DNA of 50,299 nt from Delftia tsuruhatensis NBRC 16741 (GCF_001571325.1 NZ_BCTO01000018.1:1-50299), one strand, 5' to 3'; positions 17,720-26,417 are shown, counted from the stretch's first letter. Notes: generated by a model from the sequence alone, not told the origin. Program-made: numbers and translations.

Positions 17720-19009
17720 CTACTTCGACAGATCCATGATCATGCGCGTGGCCAGGTACAGGCGGGGCACGATGGTGTTCAGTTGCACATACTCCGCATC
17801 ATTGGAGTGCGCGCCGTAGCCGCTCAGGCCAAAGCCCTCGATGACGGCACCCTTGGCCTTGAGCGCCGCAAACGCCGCGTCGGTGCCGCCGCCCGTGGCC
17901 TTTTCCATCACGCTCATCTTCAGGCCCAGCTCATCGCTGTAGATGGTCTGCGCCTGTTTGGCCAGGCTGCGCGAGGCCTCGTTGGCCTCCAGCGGCGGGC
18001 GGCGCACCTCGAACTTGAGCTGCACCTTGCTGGCGTCCAGCAGCTTGTGGCCCACCTTGGCCTGCATGGCCTGCTCCAGCGCCGTGAAGTCGGCCACGCG
18101 CAGCGCGCGGGCGTCGGCCTGGGCCGTGGCCTCGGCGGGAATGACGTTGCGGTTGGTGCCGGCCTTGGCCACGGTCCAGTTGAGCTTGAGGCCGGTCTCG
18201 GGCTTGGACAGGTCCTTCATCTGCAGCAGCTGGTGCGACAGCTCGTACAGCGCGTTCACGCCGTCCTCGGGCTTGGCGCCCGCGTGCGAGGCCTTGCCCT
18301 CGACCTTGAGGTAGGCCGCGCCGATGCCGCTGGTGGCCAGGCGCACGCCGCCGTCGGTGCCGCCGCCTTCGAACGAGAAGACCGCATCCTGCTCGGCGCC
18401 CATGCGCGTGATGGTGCTGCGCGCGCCGGGCGAGCTGATTTCCTCGTCGCTGTTCATCAGCACGGTCAGCGTGCCGTAGTTGTCGAAGCCCAGCTGGCGC
18501 AGCATGGCCACGGTGTGCAGGATCAGGGCCACGCCCTGCTTGTCGTCGGCAATGCCCAGGCCGTAGGCGCGCTCGCCGTCGATGCGAAACGGCTGGTCCT
18601 TGAGCATGCCGCGCAGGTAGACCGTGTCCATGTGGGCGATCAGCATGATGCGGCTGGTGCCCTTGCCCTTGAACTCGGCATGCACCATGGGGCCGATCTT
18701 CTCGGGCGTGTCACCCAGCCGGTAGACGTCGGTGGGCTGCAGGATCTCGACCTTGCCGCCCTGCTCGCGCAGCTTGCCGGCCACGTAGTTGGCGATCTGC
18801 TCCACGCCCTCCATGTCCTTGCTGCCCGACTCGATGTGCACCAGGTCGCGCAGCGTGTCCAGCAAGGGCTGCTGGTGCTTTTGCGCCAGCGCCTGGATAT
18901 CGGCCTTGGGCGCAGCCAGGGCACTGCCGGACAGGCCGGCCATGGCAAGGGCCAGCGCCAGCGGGGCGCTGCGGAACATGAGGGAAAGCGGTGCGAAGGC
19001 GGAACGCAT
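17720..19009 (-). CDS. M20-family metallopeptidase, glutamate carboxypeptidase (CPG2-like)
   Basis: This 429-residue exported zinc peptidase has an N-terminal signal peptide (hydrophobic LALALAMAGLSGSALA, cleavage near AAP). The metal-site motifs are AHMDTVY, GLGIADDKQGV, NSDEEISSPGAR (general-base Glu) and GYGAHSNDAEYV, and a dimerisation domain lies between. The closest known type is carboxypeptidase G2, which removes C-terminal glutamate from folates or peptides. The start at 19009 follows ACAGGAGACC. It appears monocistronic, and the gene upstream on its strand (MFS) has its own terminator. Confidence 0.9.
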   Translation of the reverse strand: MRSAFAPLSLMFRSAPLALALAMAGLSGSALAAPKADIQALAQKHQQPLLDTLRDLVHIESGSKDMEGVEQIANYVAGKLREQGGKVEILQPTDVYRLGDTPEKIGPMVHAEFKGKGTSRIMLIAHMDTVYLRGMLKDQPFRIDGERAYGLGIADDKQGVALILHTVAMLRQLGFDNYGTLTVLMNSDEEISSPGARSTITRMGAEQDAVFSFEGGGTDGGVRLATSGIGAAYLKVEGKASHAGAKPEDGVNALYELSHQLLQMKDLSKPETGLKLNWTVAKAGTNRNVIPAEATAQADARALRVADFTALEQAMQAKVGHKLLDASKVQLKFEVRRPPLEANEASRSLAKQAQTIYSDELGLKMSVMEKATGGGTDAAFAALKAKGAVIEGFGLSGYGAHSNDAEYVQLNTIVPRLYLATRMIMDLSK

Positions 19010-19114
19010 GGACAGGTCTCCTGTGTTGAAAAAGTTGTGCCTGCACGATAGCAGGCGCCGCGCAGGGCGCACGCAATTGCCGTGCCTGTTTTGTCCATCT
19101 CACTGCCCAAAGCA

Positions 19115-19146
19115 AAGGCCCCGCAAGCTGTGGCCTGCGGGGCCTT
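19115..19146 (-). terminator. terminator after the MFS gene
   Basis: An 11-base perfect stem, AAGGCCCCGCA and TGCGGGGCCTT, has a 10-base loop. On the minus strand it is followed by TTGCTTTG, a weak T tract. It lies 20 bases past the MFS stop codon. Confidence 0.7.
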
Positions 19147-19166
19147 GTGGGGAGTGCGACCCGGTA

Positions 19167-20441
19167 TCAGCCCGCGCTCAGCGCCATGCCGCTTTTCCGG
19201 CTCACGCCATCGCCCACGACCACGGCCGACACCACGCTCAGCACCAGGGCAATGGCCGATCCGTAGAACACGCCGTGGCTCATGCCGTGGTCCAGCATGT
19301 AGCCGAACACCGGCGCGGCCAGGCAAAAGCCCAGGTCCAGGCCCGAATACACCGTGCCGTAGACGCGGCCCGTGGCGCCGGGCGGGGCGGCGCGCTTGAT
19401 CAGCATGTCGCGCGAGGGACCGGCCAGGCCCGTGCCCAGGCCCGCGATGGAGGCCACGGCCACGGCCGCCATGGCCGGCAGCCAGCCCGTGCCGACCAGG
19501 AACAGCGCAACACCCGAGCCCAGCATGCAGATGGAGATCACCTTCTCCAGCCGCTGCACGCGGCCCACGAGGAAGCCACCGGCCAGCATGCCTGCCGCCC
19601 CGCAGAGCATGTAGCCCGTGACGATCAGCGCCGTCACGCTCAGCGGCAGTCCGTACATGGACTGCATGGCGGGGCTGGCAAAGCTCTGGATGGCGCTGAG
19701 CGCGCAGGTGCTCCAGAAGAAGAACGAGAAGCACAGCCAGACCGAGGGCAGCTTCAGGAAGGCCATGGGATGCTCCTGCGGCACGGCGGCCGCAGCGGCG
19801 CGCGCCGCGGGGGCCTGGGCATCGGCCGCACGGTCGTCCAGCGCTTCGCGGTTGAGCACCATGATGGTGAGGATGACGGCGGCCAGGGCCGCGCCGCACA
19901 GGCAGGCCAGGCGCCATGAGCCCGTGGCCGTGGTGATGCCCGCCATGAACAGCGGCGCCAGCGCCCAGCCGATATTGCCCGACAGGCCGTGCACCGAGAA
20001 CGCATGGCCGATGCGCTTGGCCGACACGCGCTTGTTGAGGATGGTGAAGTCCACCGGGTGGAAGGGCGCATTGCCCAGGCCCGCGAAGAAGGCCGCCAGC
20101 AGCAGCATTCCATAGCCCTGCGCCAGGCTGGCGACCACGCCCGCCACGGTGAAGCTGCCCAGCGCCGCAAACAGAATGGGGCGCGCGCCGAAGCGGTCCA
20201 CGGCAAAGCCGGCCATGGCCTGTCCCACGCCGGAGACCACGAAGAACAGCGACACCATCACGCTGAGCTCGGCATAGCTGTAGCCGAACTCGGCGATCAG
20301 CCACGGAAACAGCGGCGGCAGCAGCAGGTGGAAGAAATGCGAGGAACCATGCGCCAGGCCGATCAGGCCGATGGTGCGCACATCGCTGCGCAGCGGGTCC
20401 GGCGCCACGGCGTCCGGCATGGAAGAGGAAGAGGCGGTCAT
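19167..20441 (-). CDS. MFS transporter, fosmidomycin-resistance-like / NimT-like exporter
   Basis: This inner-membrane protein of about 424 residues has twelve predicted hydrophobic segments in two halves, separated by an Ala-rich loop (about residues 205-225). The opening GLAHGSSHFFHLLLPPLFPWL and GFAVDRFGARP resemble Fsr-type MFS proteins. The ATG at 20441 is chosen; an in-frame ATG at 20450 is equally possible. It is divergent from an AraC regulator of the NimR type. A NimR-NimT-like export pair is therefore plausible, but the substrate is unknown. Confidence 0.88.
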   Translation of the reverse strand: MTASSSSMPDAVAPDPLRSDVRTIGLIGLAHGSSHFFHLLLPPLFPWLIAEFGYSYAELSVMVSLFFVVSGVGQAMAGFAVDRFGARPILFAALGSFTVAGVVASLAQGYGMLLLAAFFAGLGNAPFHPVDFTILNKRVSAKRIGHAFSVHGLSGNIGWALAPLFMAGITTATGSWRLACLCGAALAAVILTIMVLNREALDDRAADAQAPAARAAAAAVPQEHPMAFLKLPSVWLCFSFFFWSTCALSAIQSFASPAMQSMYGLPLSVTALIVTGYMLCGAAGMLAGGFLVGRVQRLEKVISICMLGSGVALFLVGTGWLPAMAAVAVASIAGLGTGLAGPSRDMLIKRAAPPGATGRVYGTVYSGLDLGFCLAAPVFGYMLDHGMSHGVFYGSAIALVLSVVSAVVVGDGVSRKSGMALSAG

Positions 20442-20477
20442 GGGCCGCATCTTAGGCAGCAGCGTTTCGTCTTGTAT

Positions 20478-20502
20478 GCGATAGTCTGCCAACTTCTATC
20501 GC
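20478..20502. promoter_or_regulatory. inverted repeat GCGATAG-N11-CTATCGC between MFS and AraC genes
   Basis: Perfect 7-base arms lie in the short divergent region and end 4 bases before the annotated AraC start. The position suits an operator controlling both genes. GCGATAG occurs again at 21537-21543, ahead of the sigma-factor gene. Confidence 0.6.
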
Positions 20503-20506
20503 AAAC

Positions 20507-21517
20507 ATGCCAAAGCCTGTCTCCACGCCCGGCACCCCTGCCGACACTCTTGCCGACACCCTGCCCAGCACCTGCCCCGCAGCCGCACTGCGGTCGGTGC
20601 GCAGGGCCCGGCCGATGGAGCCGGTGGAGGCCCTGCATCCGCACCTGTTCGTGCCCACGCCCCAGCGCCCCGTGCGCGCCAAGCAGCATCGCCTGTCGGC
20701 ACGCACGCGCGTCATACCGCACAGCCACAGCTGGGCACAGATCGCCATCTCGCTGGACGGCGTGCTGCACCTGTCGGCCCCCCAGGGCACGCTGATCGCC
20801 CCACCCTCCAAGGCCGTGTGGATTCCGCCCGGCCTGGTCCACGCCGTGGCCATGGTCGAGGAAGCCGATCTCGTCTCCATCTACGTGCTGCAGGACGATC
20901 CGGCCCAGGGCCCCGTACTGCCGGACCTCCCGCCCTGCGGCGTGGCCTGCAACCCGCAGGACTGGGCACGCTGCCGCGTGCTGGAGGTTTCGCCGCTGAT
21001 GCGCGAGCTGATCACGGCCCTGCCCAAGCAAAGCGATGACCAGCCCGCCCCGGACGCCGCCACCCTGCAGCGCGAGCACCATCTGAGCGCCCTGCTGCTG
21101 GAAGAGCTTCGCCGGGCCAGCGAAGTCCACCTTGGCGTGAACATGCCCCAGGACAAGCGGCTGCGCATGCTCTGCGAGGCCGTCGTGGCCGACCCCACCC
21201 AGCACGAGAGCCTGGCCGACTGGGCGGCAGACACCGGCGCCAGCCCGCGCACCGTGGCCCGGCTGTTCCAGCAGCAGCTGGGCTGCAGCTTCACCACCTG
21301 GCGCCAGCAAGTGGTGCTGGCCCACGGCCTGAGCCTGGCCGCGCGCGGCCTTCCCATACAGCAGATCGCGGCCGAGCTGGGATACAGCCCCAGCGCCTTC
21401 AGCGCCATGGTGCACCGCACGGTGGGCATGCCTCCGGCACGGTTCTTCGGGCAGCAGGCCGGCTCCGCTGCCCACAGGGTCGGATCAGGCGCTGTATCGC
21501 GGCCGATCAGGGGATGA
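20507..21517 (+). CDS. AraC-family regulator with N-terminal cupin (NimR-like)
   Basis: A cupin sensor (about residues 60-130: RVIPHSHSWAQIAIS, then APPSKAVWIPPGLVHAV) is joined to an AraC helix-turn-helix pair (about 215-320: ASPRTVARLFQQQLGCSF and IQQIAAELGYSPSAFSAMV). The ATG at 20507 gives 336 residues but has no visible ribosome-binding site and nearly touches the palindrome. The true start may be Met37 (20615), or the mRNA may be leaderless. It probably controls the divergent MFS exporter. Confidence 0.88.
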   Translation: MPKPVSTPGTPADTLADTLPSTCPAAALRSVRRARPMEPVEALHPHLFVPTPQRPVRAKQHRLSARTRVIPHSHSWAQIAISLDGVLHLSAPQGTLIAPPSKAVWIPPGLVHAVAMVEEADLVSIYVLQDDPAQGPVLPDLPPCGVACNPQDWARCRVLEVSPLMRELITALPKQSDDQPAPDAATLQREHHLSALLLEELRRASEVHLGVNMPQDKRLRMLCEAVVADPTQHESLADWAADTGASPRTVARLFQQQLGCSFTTWRQQVVLAHGLSLAARGLPIQQIAAELGYSPSAFSAMVHRTVGMPPARFFGQQAGSAAHRVGSGAVSRPIRG

Positions 21518-21615
21518 CAGGGAGCCATCGCCTCTTCGCGATAGCTGATCCGATATAGGGTTTGCCTAAGGCCAGCCCATGGAATAGGGCGGCGCCCTGC
21601 GTGCTCTTATGCCGC

Positions 21616-22191
21616 ATGATCTCCACCGCCGAGTCGCGCTACAACCAGTGGGTGCGCGAGCACTACCGATTCCTGCTGCGCAGCGCCTGGGCGCTGACCG
21701 GCTCGCGCGCGCTGGCCGAGGACGTGGTGCAGGACTGCTTCACCAGCGCCTGGCGCTTTCGCCACCAGCTGCGCGAGGCCGCGATGGCGCGGGCCTGGCT
21801 GTTCCAGATCATGCGCCGCCATGCCTTCCGGCACCTTGCGCCATCGGCCCATCTGGTCAGCGATGACGAGGCGCTGGACCAGCATCCCGCCCCCTCCCCC
21901 TCGCCTTCGGCGCTGGATGACCGGCTCGACGTGGTCAAGGCGCTGTCGCGCATCGCTCCCATCCACCGCGAGGTGCTGGTGCTCTACTACTTCGACGACA
22001 TGCCCACGGCCCAGATGGCCGAGGCCCTGGACATTGCGCCGGGCACGGTGCTGTCGCGCCTGTCACGCGCCCGCGATGCGCTGAAGGCGGCGCTGGAGCA
22101 GGCCGCCCCGGCGCCTGCCCCAGAGACTGCCAGCGTGATCCCGCTGCGCCCCACCCCGCTGCGCGCCACCCGATACCAAGGCTTGAAATGA
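21616..22191 (+). CDS. ECF-type RNA polymerase sigma factor
   Basis: This 191-residue sigma-70 family protein has region 2 at about residues 8-75 (YNQWVREHYRFLLRSAWALTG, then EDVVQDCFTSAWRFR) and region 4 at about 110-160 (IAPIHREVLVLYYFDDMP, then IAPGTVLSRLSRARDAL). A short proline-rich linker lies between, as in ECF factors. The ATG at 21616 fits the family start. The stop overlaps the next gene by 4 bases (ATGA), coupling it to a membrane protein that probably restrains it. sorA/sorB-like genes follow. Confidence 0.93.
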   Translation: MISTAESRYNQWVREHYRFLLRSAWALTGSRALAEDVVQDCFTSAWRFRHQLREAAMARAWLFQIMRRHAFRHLAPSAHLVSDDEALDQHPAPSPSPSALDDRLDVVKALSRIAPIHREVLVLYYFDDMPTAQMAEALDIAPGTVLSRLSRARDALKAALEQAAPAPAPETASVIPLRPTPLRATRYQGLK

Positions 22192-22775
22192 CTGCCCCGG
22201 ACACGACCGACGAATCGGCCTTCGACCTGCGCGCACGCGCCGAACTGGCCCTGGCCTTCGACCCCGGGCCGCACGGCGAGCCGCCCGCCCATCTGCTGCG
22301 CCACACGCCCTGGCATGCGCGCAGCGGCGTGCGCCGGCTAATCGCCGCGCTGCTGGTGGGCAGCTCGGCCGCCACCGCCGTGTTCGCCATGCGCCCGCCC
22401 GAGCTGGTGCGCGCCGCCATCGAGCATGAGTACTACGAGCGCACGCTGCGCGGCAGCTTCATGGCCGAGGCCGAGGTGGCGCGCCGCCTGGACCTGCCGG
22501 CCGGCGAGAAGCTGCCCGGCTACACCCAGCTGATGCGGCCCTGCGATATCGACGGCACGCGCGCCTACCACCTGACCACCTTCTTCGAGAAGGGCGGCAT
22601 CGTCACCGTGCTGGCCTTCGACCAGCCCCAGCGCCTGGCCGATGGCCAGGGCTGGTGGGCCAACATGCACTGGCAGGTCGTTCGCTCGCGCGAAGGCCGG
22701 CCGCTGGTGCTGGTAGCCCAGAAGAAACAGGCCCTGGCCGTGGCCAGCAAGGCCCTGGGCACCCCTGCCCCATGA
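22188..22775 (+). CDS. single-pass membrane protein, probable anti-sigma factor
   Basis: This 195-residue protein has a cytoplasmic N-terminal part (about 1-48), one membrane segment (about 49-66, RLIAALLVGSSAATAVFAM) and a periplasmic domain with a single Cys (RPCDIDG). That layout, and the ATGA overlap with the sigma gene, are typical of anti-sigma factors. The zinc motif HxxxCxxC of the ZAS group is absent. No named family was recognised with certainty. It may be the sensor that releases the sigma factor when sulfite or a related stress is present. Confidence 0.7.
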   Translation: MTAPDTTDESAFDLRARAELALAFDPGPHGEPPAHLLRHTPWHARSGVRRLIAALLVGSSAATAVFAMRPPELVRAAIEHEYYERTLRGSFMAEAEVARRLDLPAGEKLPGYTQLMRPCDIDGTRAYHLTTFFEKGGIVTVLAFDQPQRLADGQGWWANMHWQVVRSREGRPLVLVAQKKQALAVASKALGTPAP

Positions 22776-22831
22776 GATGCCCCATGAGACGCCACGACAC
22801 GCCCCCTGACAACCACCACGAGGAGACACCC

Positions 22832-24076
22832 ATGAACCACTTGCCGACATCGCCCACCTCCCCCGCGCGCCGCAGCCTGCTGGCCGGCAGCGCCAGCGCA
22901 CTGGCCGCCGCAGGCCTGGCCGGCCTGCACCAGGGCGCGTTGGCCCAAGCATCCGCAGCTGCGGCGGCACCGACAGCCCCGGCGGCCAAGCCCCTGCCCG
23001 GCTACGCGGGCTGGAAGAAGGCCGATGCCCTCATCGTCCACAGCTCCACCACCATAGAGACGCGGCGCGGCGCCTTCGGCACCAGCGTGATCACGCCCAG
23101 CGACCAGCTCTATGTGCGCAACAACCTGCCCACGCCGCCCGAATCCATCGTGGCCGACCGCGATGCCTGGCAGCTGCAGGTGGAGGGCGTGCGCCAGCCC
23201 CGCAGCCTCAGCGTGCGCGAGCTCAAGTCCCTGGGACTGGAGACCGTGGCCATGGTGCTGCAGTGCTCTGGCAATGGCCGGGCCTTCTTTCCCAGCAAGC
23301 CCAGCGGCACGGCCTGGACCGTGGGTGCGGCCGGCTGCGTGGTCTGGAGCGGCGTGCCCGTGCGCGAGGTGGTCAAGGCCCTGGGCGGTGTGTCAGACGG
23401 CGGTCTCTACATGACCGGCACGGGCGGCGAGGTGCTGCCTGCGGGGCTGGACCCCAAGAGCGTCATCGTCGAGCGCTCGGTGCCGCTGTCGGCCATGGAA
23501 GACGCGCTGCTGGCCTGGGAGATGAACGGCGAGCCCATCCCGCTGGCCCATGGCGGGCCGCTGCGCCTGATCGTGCCCGGCTACACCGGCGTGAACAACA
23601 TCAAGTACATCAAGCAGCTGGCCTTCACGCCGCGCGAGAGCGAGGCCCACATCATGTCCCACGGCTACCGCATCTCGCCGCCCGGCAGCAAGGGTGACCC
23701 GAGCCAGCCCTCGGTGCAGGAGATGAGCGTCAAGTCCTGGATCAACTCGCCCCTGCCCGAGGACGGCGGGCAGGCCGCCGGCCTGGTGCAGATCCACGGC
23801 GTGGCCTTTGGCGGCATGGACGCCGTCAAGGGCGTGGAGGTGTCCACGGACGGCGGCAAGAGCTGGCAGGCCGCGCGCCTGGTTGGCCCCGACCTGGGCA
23901 AGTACGCCTGGCGCCAGTTCGTGCTGCAGGCGCGCCTGCCCAAGGGCACGCATGTGCTGGCCAGCCGCGCCACCGACGCGCGCGGCCGGGTCCAGCCCGA
24001 GACGCGCGGCGAAAACCAGAGTGGCTACAACAACACCAGCTGGGCCGACCACGCCGTGACCGTCACCGTGGCCTGA
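22832..24076 (+). CDS. sorA: sulfite oxidase-type molybdopterin dehydrogenase (SorA-like), Tat-exported
   Basis: This 414-residue periplasmic enzyme would oxidise sulfite to sulfate and pass electrons to cytochrome c. It has a Tat-type signal (PARRSLLAGSAS, cleavage near ALAQA). The molybdenum-cofactor domain carries the ligand Cys in VLQCSGNGR (about residue 148), and a C-terminal Mo-cofactor dimerisation domain includes GVEVSTDGGKSW and SGYNNTSW. The ATG follows GAGGAGACACC. It lies 56 bases after the anti-sigma-like gene and 96 before a small cytochrome c, the SorA-SorB order of known sulfite dehydrogenases. Related Mo oxidoreductases without sulfite activity exist. Confidence 0.88.
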   Translation: MNHLPTSPTSPARRSLLAGSASALAAAGLAGLHQGALAQASAAAAAPTAPAAKPLPGYAGWKKADALIVHSSTTIETRRGAFGTSVITPSDQLYVRNNLPTPPESIVADRDAWQLQVEGVRQPRSLSVRELKSLGLETVAMVLQCSGNGRAFFPSKPSGTAWTVGAAGCVVWSGVPVREVVKALGGVSDGGLYMTGTGGEVLPAGLDPKSVIVERSVPLSAMEDALLAWEMNGEPIPLAHGGPLRLIVPGYTGVNNIKYIKQLAFTPRESEAHIMSHGYRISPPGSKGDPSQPSVQEMSVKSWINSPLPEDGGQAAGLVQIHGVAFGGMDAVKGVEVSTDGGKSWQAARLVGPDLGKYAWRQFVLQARLPKGTHVLASRATDARGRVQPETRGENQSGYNNTSWADHAVTVTVA

Positions 24077-24172
24077 ACACGGCCCGCGCGCTCATCCCGC
24101 CCCCCCTTCTCTTCACTCCCGTCACCTCCCGCACACGGCGCCAGACCGTGGCGGGCCCGTACCCCCATTGCC

Positions 24173-24520
24173 ATGTTCACGATGAAACACCTGATCCACA
24201 CCGCCCTGCTGGGCAGCACTTTGCTCGGCAGCGCCCTGCTGTGCGCCCCCGCCTTTGCCGATGAAGCGGCCCAGATGACCCTGGGCAAGAAGCTGTTCGC
24301 CACGGCCACGCCCGCCTGCGCGCTGTGCCACACGCTCAAGGACGCGGGTGCCGAGGGCGCCATCGGCCCCGTGCTCGACGAGCTCAAGCCCGACGCCGCG
24401 CGCGTGGCGCGCGCACTGCGAGACGGCATAGGCGCCATGCCCTCGTTCAAGGCCACGCTCAGCGAGGCCGATATCGCCGCGCTGTCGCTCTACGTGAGCA
24501 AGGCCAGCGCGAAGAAGTAG
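24173..24520 (+). CDS. sorB: small c-type cytochrome (SorB-like)
   Basis: This 115-residue periplasmic monohaem cytochrome has a signal peptide (to about residue 29, CAPAFA), one haem-binding CALCH, and a distal methionine candidate in GIGAMPSFKATLS. It is the likely electron acceptor of the preceding sulfite dehydrogenase. The start is uncertain between ATG 24173 and ATG 24182; neither has a strong ribosome-binding site. It is the last gene of the sigma/anti-sigma/sorAB group. Confidence 0.88.
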   Translation: MFTMKHLIHTALLGSTLLGSALLCAPAFADEAAQMTLGKKLFATATPACALCHTLKDAGAEGAIGPVLDELKPDAARVARALRDGIGAMPSFKATLSEADIAALSLYVSKASAKK

Positions 24521-24533
24521 GCGGCACGGCCCC

Positions 24534-25358
24534 TCACCGGCGTTCCTGCAGCTCCCGCAGGGCCTTTTCGTAGGGCGTCTCCTCGGGCTCGGGCACATGC
24601 ACCACGGCCTCGCCGGCACCGCCCAGCGGCATGCGGTAGACCCAGAGGCTGTGCCGGCCCGGTCCCTGGCGCTGCCAGGAGGGCTCCACGCCGGGCAGCG
24701 CAAAGTCCAGGCTGACCAGCCAGGCGCCCTCAGGCAGCTCCGTGGCGGCCTTGACGGCTGCACGGCCCATGCTTTCAGGGCGCTGGAACAGGTAGACCAT
24801 CTGGTAGCCGCTCCAGTCGGCCAGCCAGATATCGGCGCGGCGCACGCGGGCCCAGGGGCAGCGCAGCGCGCACAGCCAGCGCAGCGGCCAGCTCCACTCC
24901 ATGCCGTTGAGCCGCGCCTGCGGGTACTGCCCGCGCAGCGCGCGCAGGCCGTCACCCAGGCCGCAGCCGGCATCGAGCACGGCCGCGCCGTCCGGCAGCG
25001 GCGCGGCATCGGCCAGGCCTTGCAGCGCATCGGCGGGCGTGGGAAACAGCGGCGCATCGCGCCAGGCGTTGAGCGGGTAGACCAGGGCGAGCAGGCCCAG
25101 CGCCGCCAGCCACAGCCAGGGGCTGATGGCGGCCAGGCCGCCCGGCCCCCACAGCATCAGGCAGGACAGCGGAAAGCCCGCCGCCACGGCCAGGCGCCGC
25201 CACCAGGGCGTGGCCAGCAGGCTGGCGAGCACGCCCAAAAAACAGGCCGCCAGCCAGGCGGCCAGCGGCCCTAGGGTCGATTGCAGCGCGGCGTACACAA
25301 GCCAGGCGCCTGCCCAGGCAAGAAGGGCCGGGGCCGGCCAGGGAAGGCGCCGCATCAT
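24534..25358 (-). CDS. membrane-anchored class I SAM-dependent methyltransferase
   Basis: This 274-residue protein has three or four N-terminal hydrophobic segments (about residues 8-95) before a Rossmann methyltransferase domain with the SAM motif VLDAGCGLGDGLRAL (about 130-144). Met1 or Met2 may be the start. The methylated substrate is unknown; placement at the membrane suggests a lipid, quinone-like or membrane-associated target. It converges on sorB and lies 24 bases after the CsgG-type gene on the same strand. Confidence 0.82.
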   Translation of the reverse strand: MMRRLPWPAPALLAWAGAWLVYAALQSTLGPLAAWLAACFLGVLASLLATPWWRRLAVAAGFPLSCLMLWGPGGLAAISPWLWLAALGLLALVYPLNAWRDAPLFPTPADALQGLADAAPLPDGAAVLDAGCGLGDGLRALRGQYPQARLNGMEWSWPLRWLCALRCPWARVRRADIWLADWSGYQMVYLFQRPESMGRAAVKAATELPEGAWLVSLDFALPGVEPSWQRQGPGRHSLWVYRMPLGGAGEAVVHVPEPEETPYEKALRELQERR

Positions 25359-25382
25359 GCGCGCCCTCCGGCCGGGAGCCGC

Positions 25383-26417
25383 TTATTGCTGTTGCAGTGC
25401 TTGCGAGGTGGCACGGTCGAGGCGGCCGGTCTGCGGCAGGCTCTGGTCGCGCTGGAATTCGCGCAGGGCGTTCTGGGTGTTCTTGCCCATGGCACCGTCA
25501 GGCGTGCCTGCGGTGTAGCCCAGGGCATTGAGCTTTTGCTGGGCAGCGCGCAGCGACATGCCGGCGGCATTGGCGCCCGGAGCCGATGTCTGCGACGGTG
25601 CAGCACCGCCGTCCACGCCCAGGCGTCCACCGCCGCCCAGGCCCTGGCCCTTGACGGTCTGCGCCTTGTAGTTGCGCAGCGAGCGCACCATCTGGTTGTA
25701 GGCGTCCATGAAGGCGGCGGCGATCACCTTGCCTTCGGCCGTGCGCGTGTAGCCGCCCAGCGAGGCGCCGGCGGAGCCGCCGAACAGCGCGCCCATGCCG
25801 CCCCAGTCGGTCTTGGAGGACGAGCCTTCGGAAGCCGACACCTGCACGCCCGAACGGTTGTCCACCAGGGCCAGCATGACCGAGGCCTCGCGGGTCTTGG
25901 TGGCTGCAGCCAGCGCGCCGAAGATGCCGCCGGCGCGGCCGCCGATGGCCCCGCCCATGCCGCCGGCATCGCTCTGGTTGAAGATCACTTCGGGGGACAG
26001 GCCGTAGTCGGAGGCCACCATCTGGCCCTTGCCCAGGTTGCTGCCGCCGCGCATTTCACCCGAGTCCATCAGCGCGCGTTCACGCGCCATGGCGCCCATG
26101 CCGGCCGCGCCGCGTTCCACGACGATGAAGCAGTTGGACTGCTGGATCATCAGGCGCAGCAGCTGCGAGGTGGGCGGCAGGCGGTACTGCTGGGTGAGGA
26201 TGGTGTACCAGCCGGCGGTCTGGTTCTCGACCAGGGAGATGGTGCCCAGCGAGGAATCGCAGCGCTCCAGCTCGGTGTTGGCGTTCTCGGCGCTGGCACC
26301 GCCCGCGGCGCCCGTGGCCACGGTCTTGGCTTCCGGCGAACCCATGCGCATGTCGGTGGTCACGCAGCCGGTCAGCGCCACGGCGGCGATGGCAGTCAGG
26401 GCAAGATACTTCTTCAC
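25383..26417 (-). CDS. CsgG-type lipoprotein with C-terminal peptidoglycan-binding domain
   Basis: This 344-residue protein starts at a GTG (AGAGGATTACAAC upstream) and has a lipoprotein signal, ALTGC, with Cys18 as the lipidation site. A CsgG/curli-secretion-like domain follows (about 50-240: QSNCFIVVERG and SDYGLSPEVIFNQSD). After a Gly-rich linker comes a peptidoglycan-binding-type domain (about 285-344: AAQQKLNALGYTAGTPDGAMG). It is likely an envelope protein tied to the wall. The 195-base gap to parB's stop holds only its presumed promoter and a short CTGGC-AGCGTC-GCCAG hairpin. Confidence 0.85.
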   Translation of the reverse strand: MKKYLALTAIAAVALTGCVTTDMRMGSPEAKTVATGAAGGASAENANTELERCDSSLGTISLVENQTAGWYTILTQQYRLPPTSQLLRLMIQQSNCFIVVERGAAGMGAMARERALMDSGEMRGGSNLGKGQMVASDYGLSPEVIFNQSDAGGMGGAIGGRAGGIFGALAAATKTREASVMLALVDNRSGVQVSASEGSSSKTDWGGMGALFGGSAGASLGGYTRTAEGKVIAAAFMDAYNQMVRSLRNYKAQTVKGQGLGGGGRLGVDGGAAPSQTSAPGANAAGMSLRAAQQKLNALGYTAGTPDGAMGKNTQNALREFQRDQSLPQTGRLDRATSQALQQQ

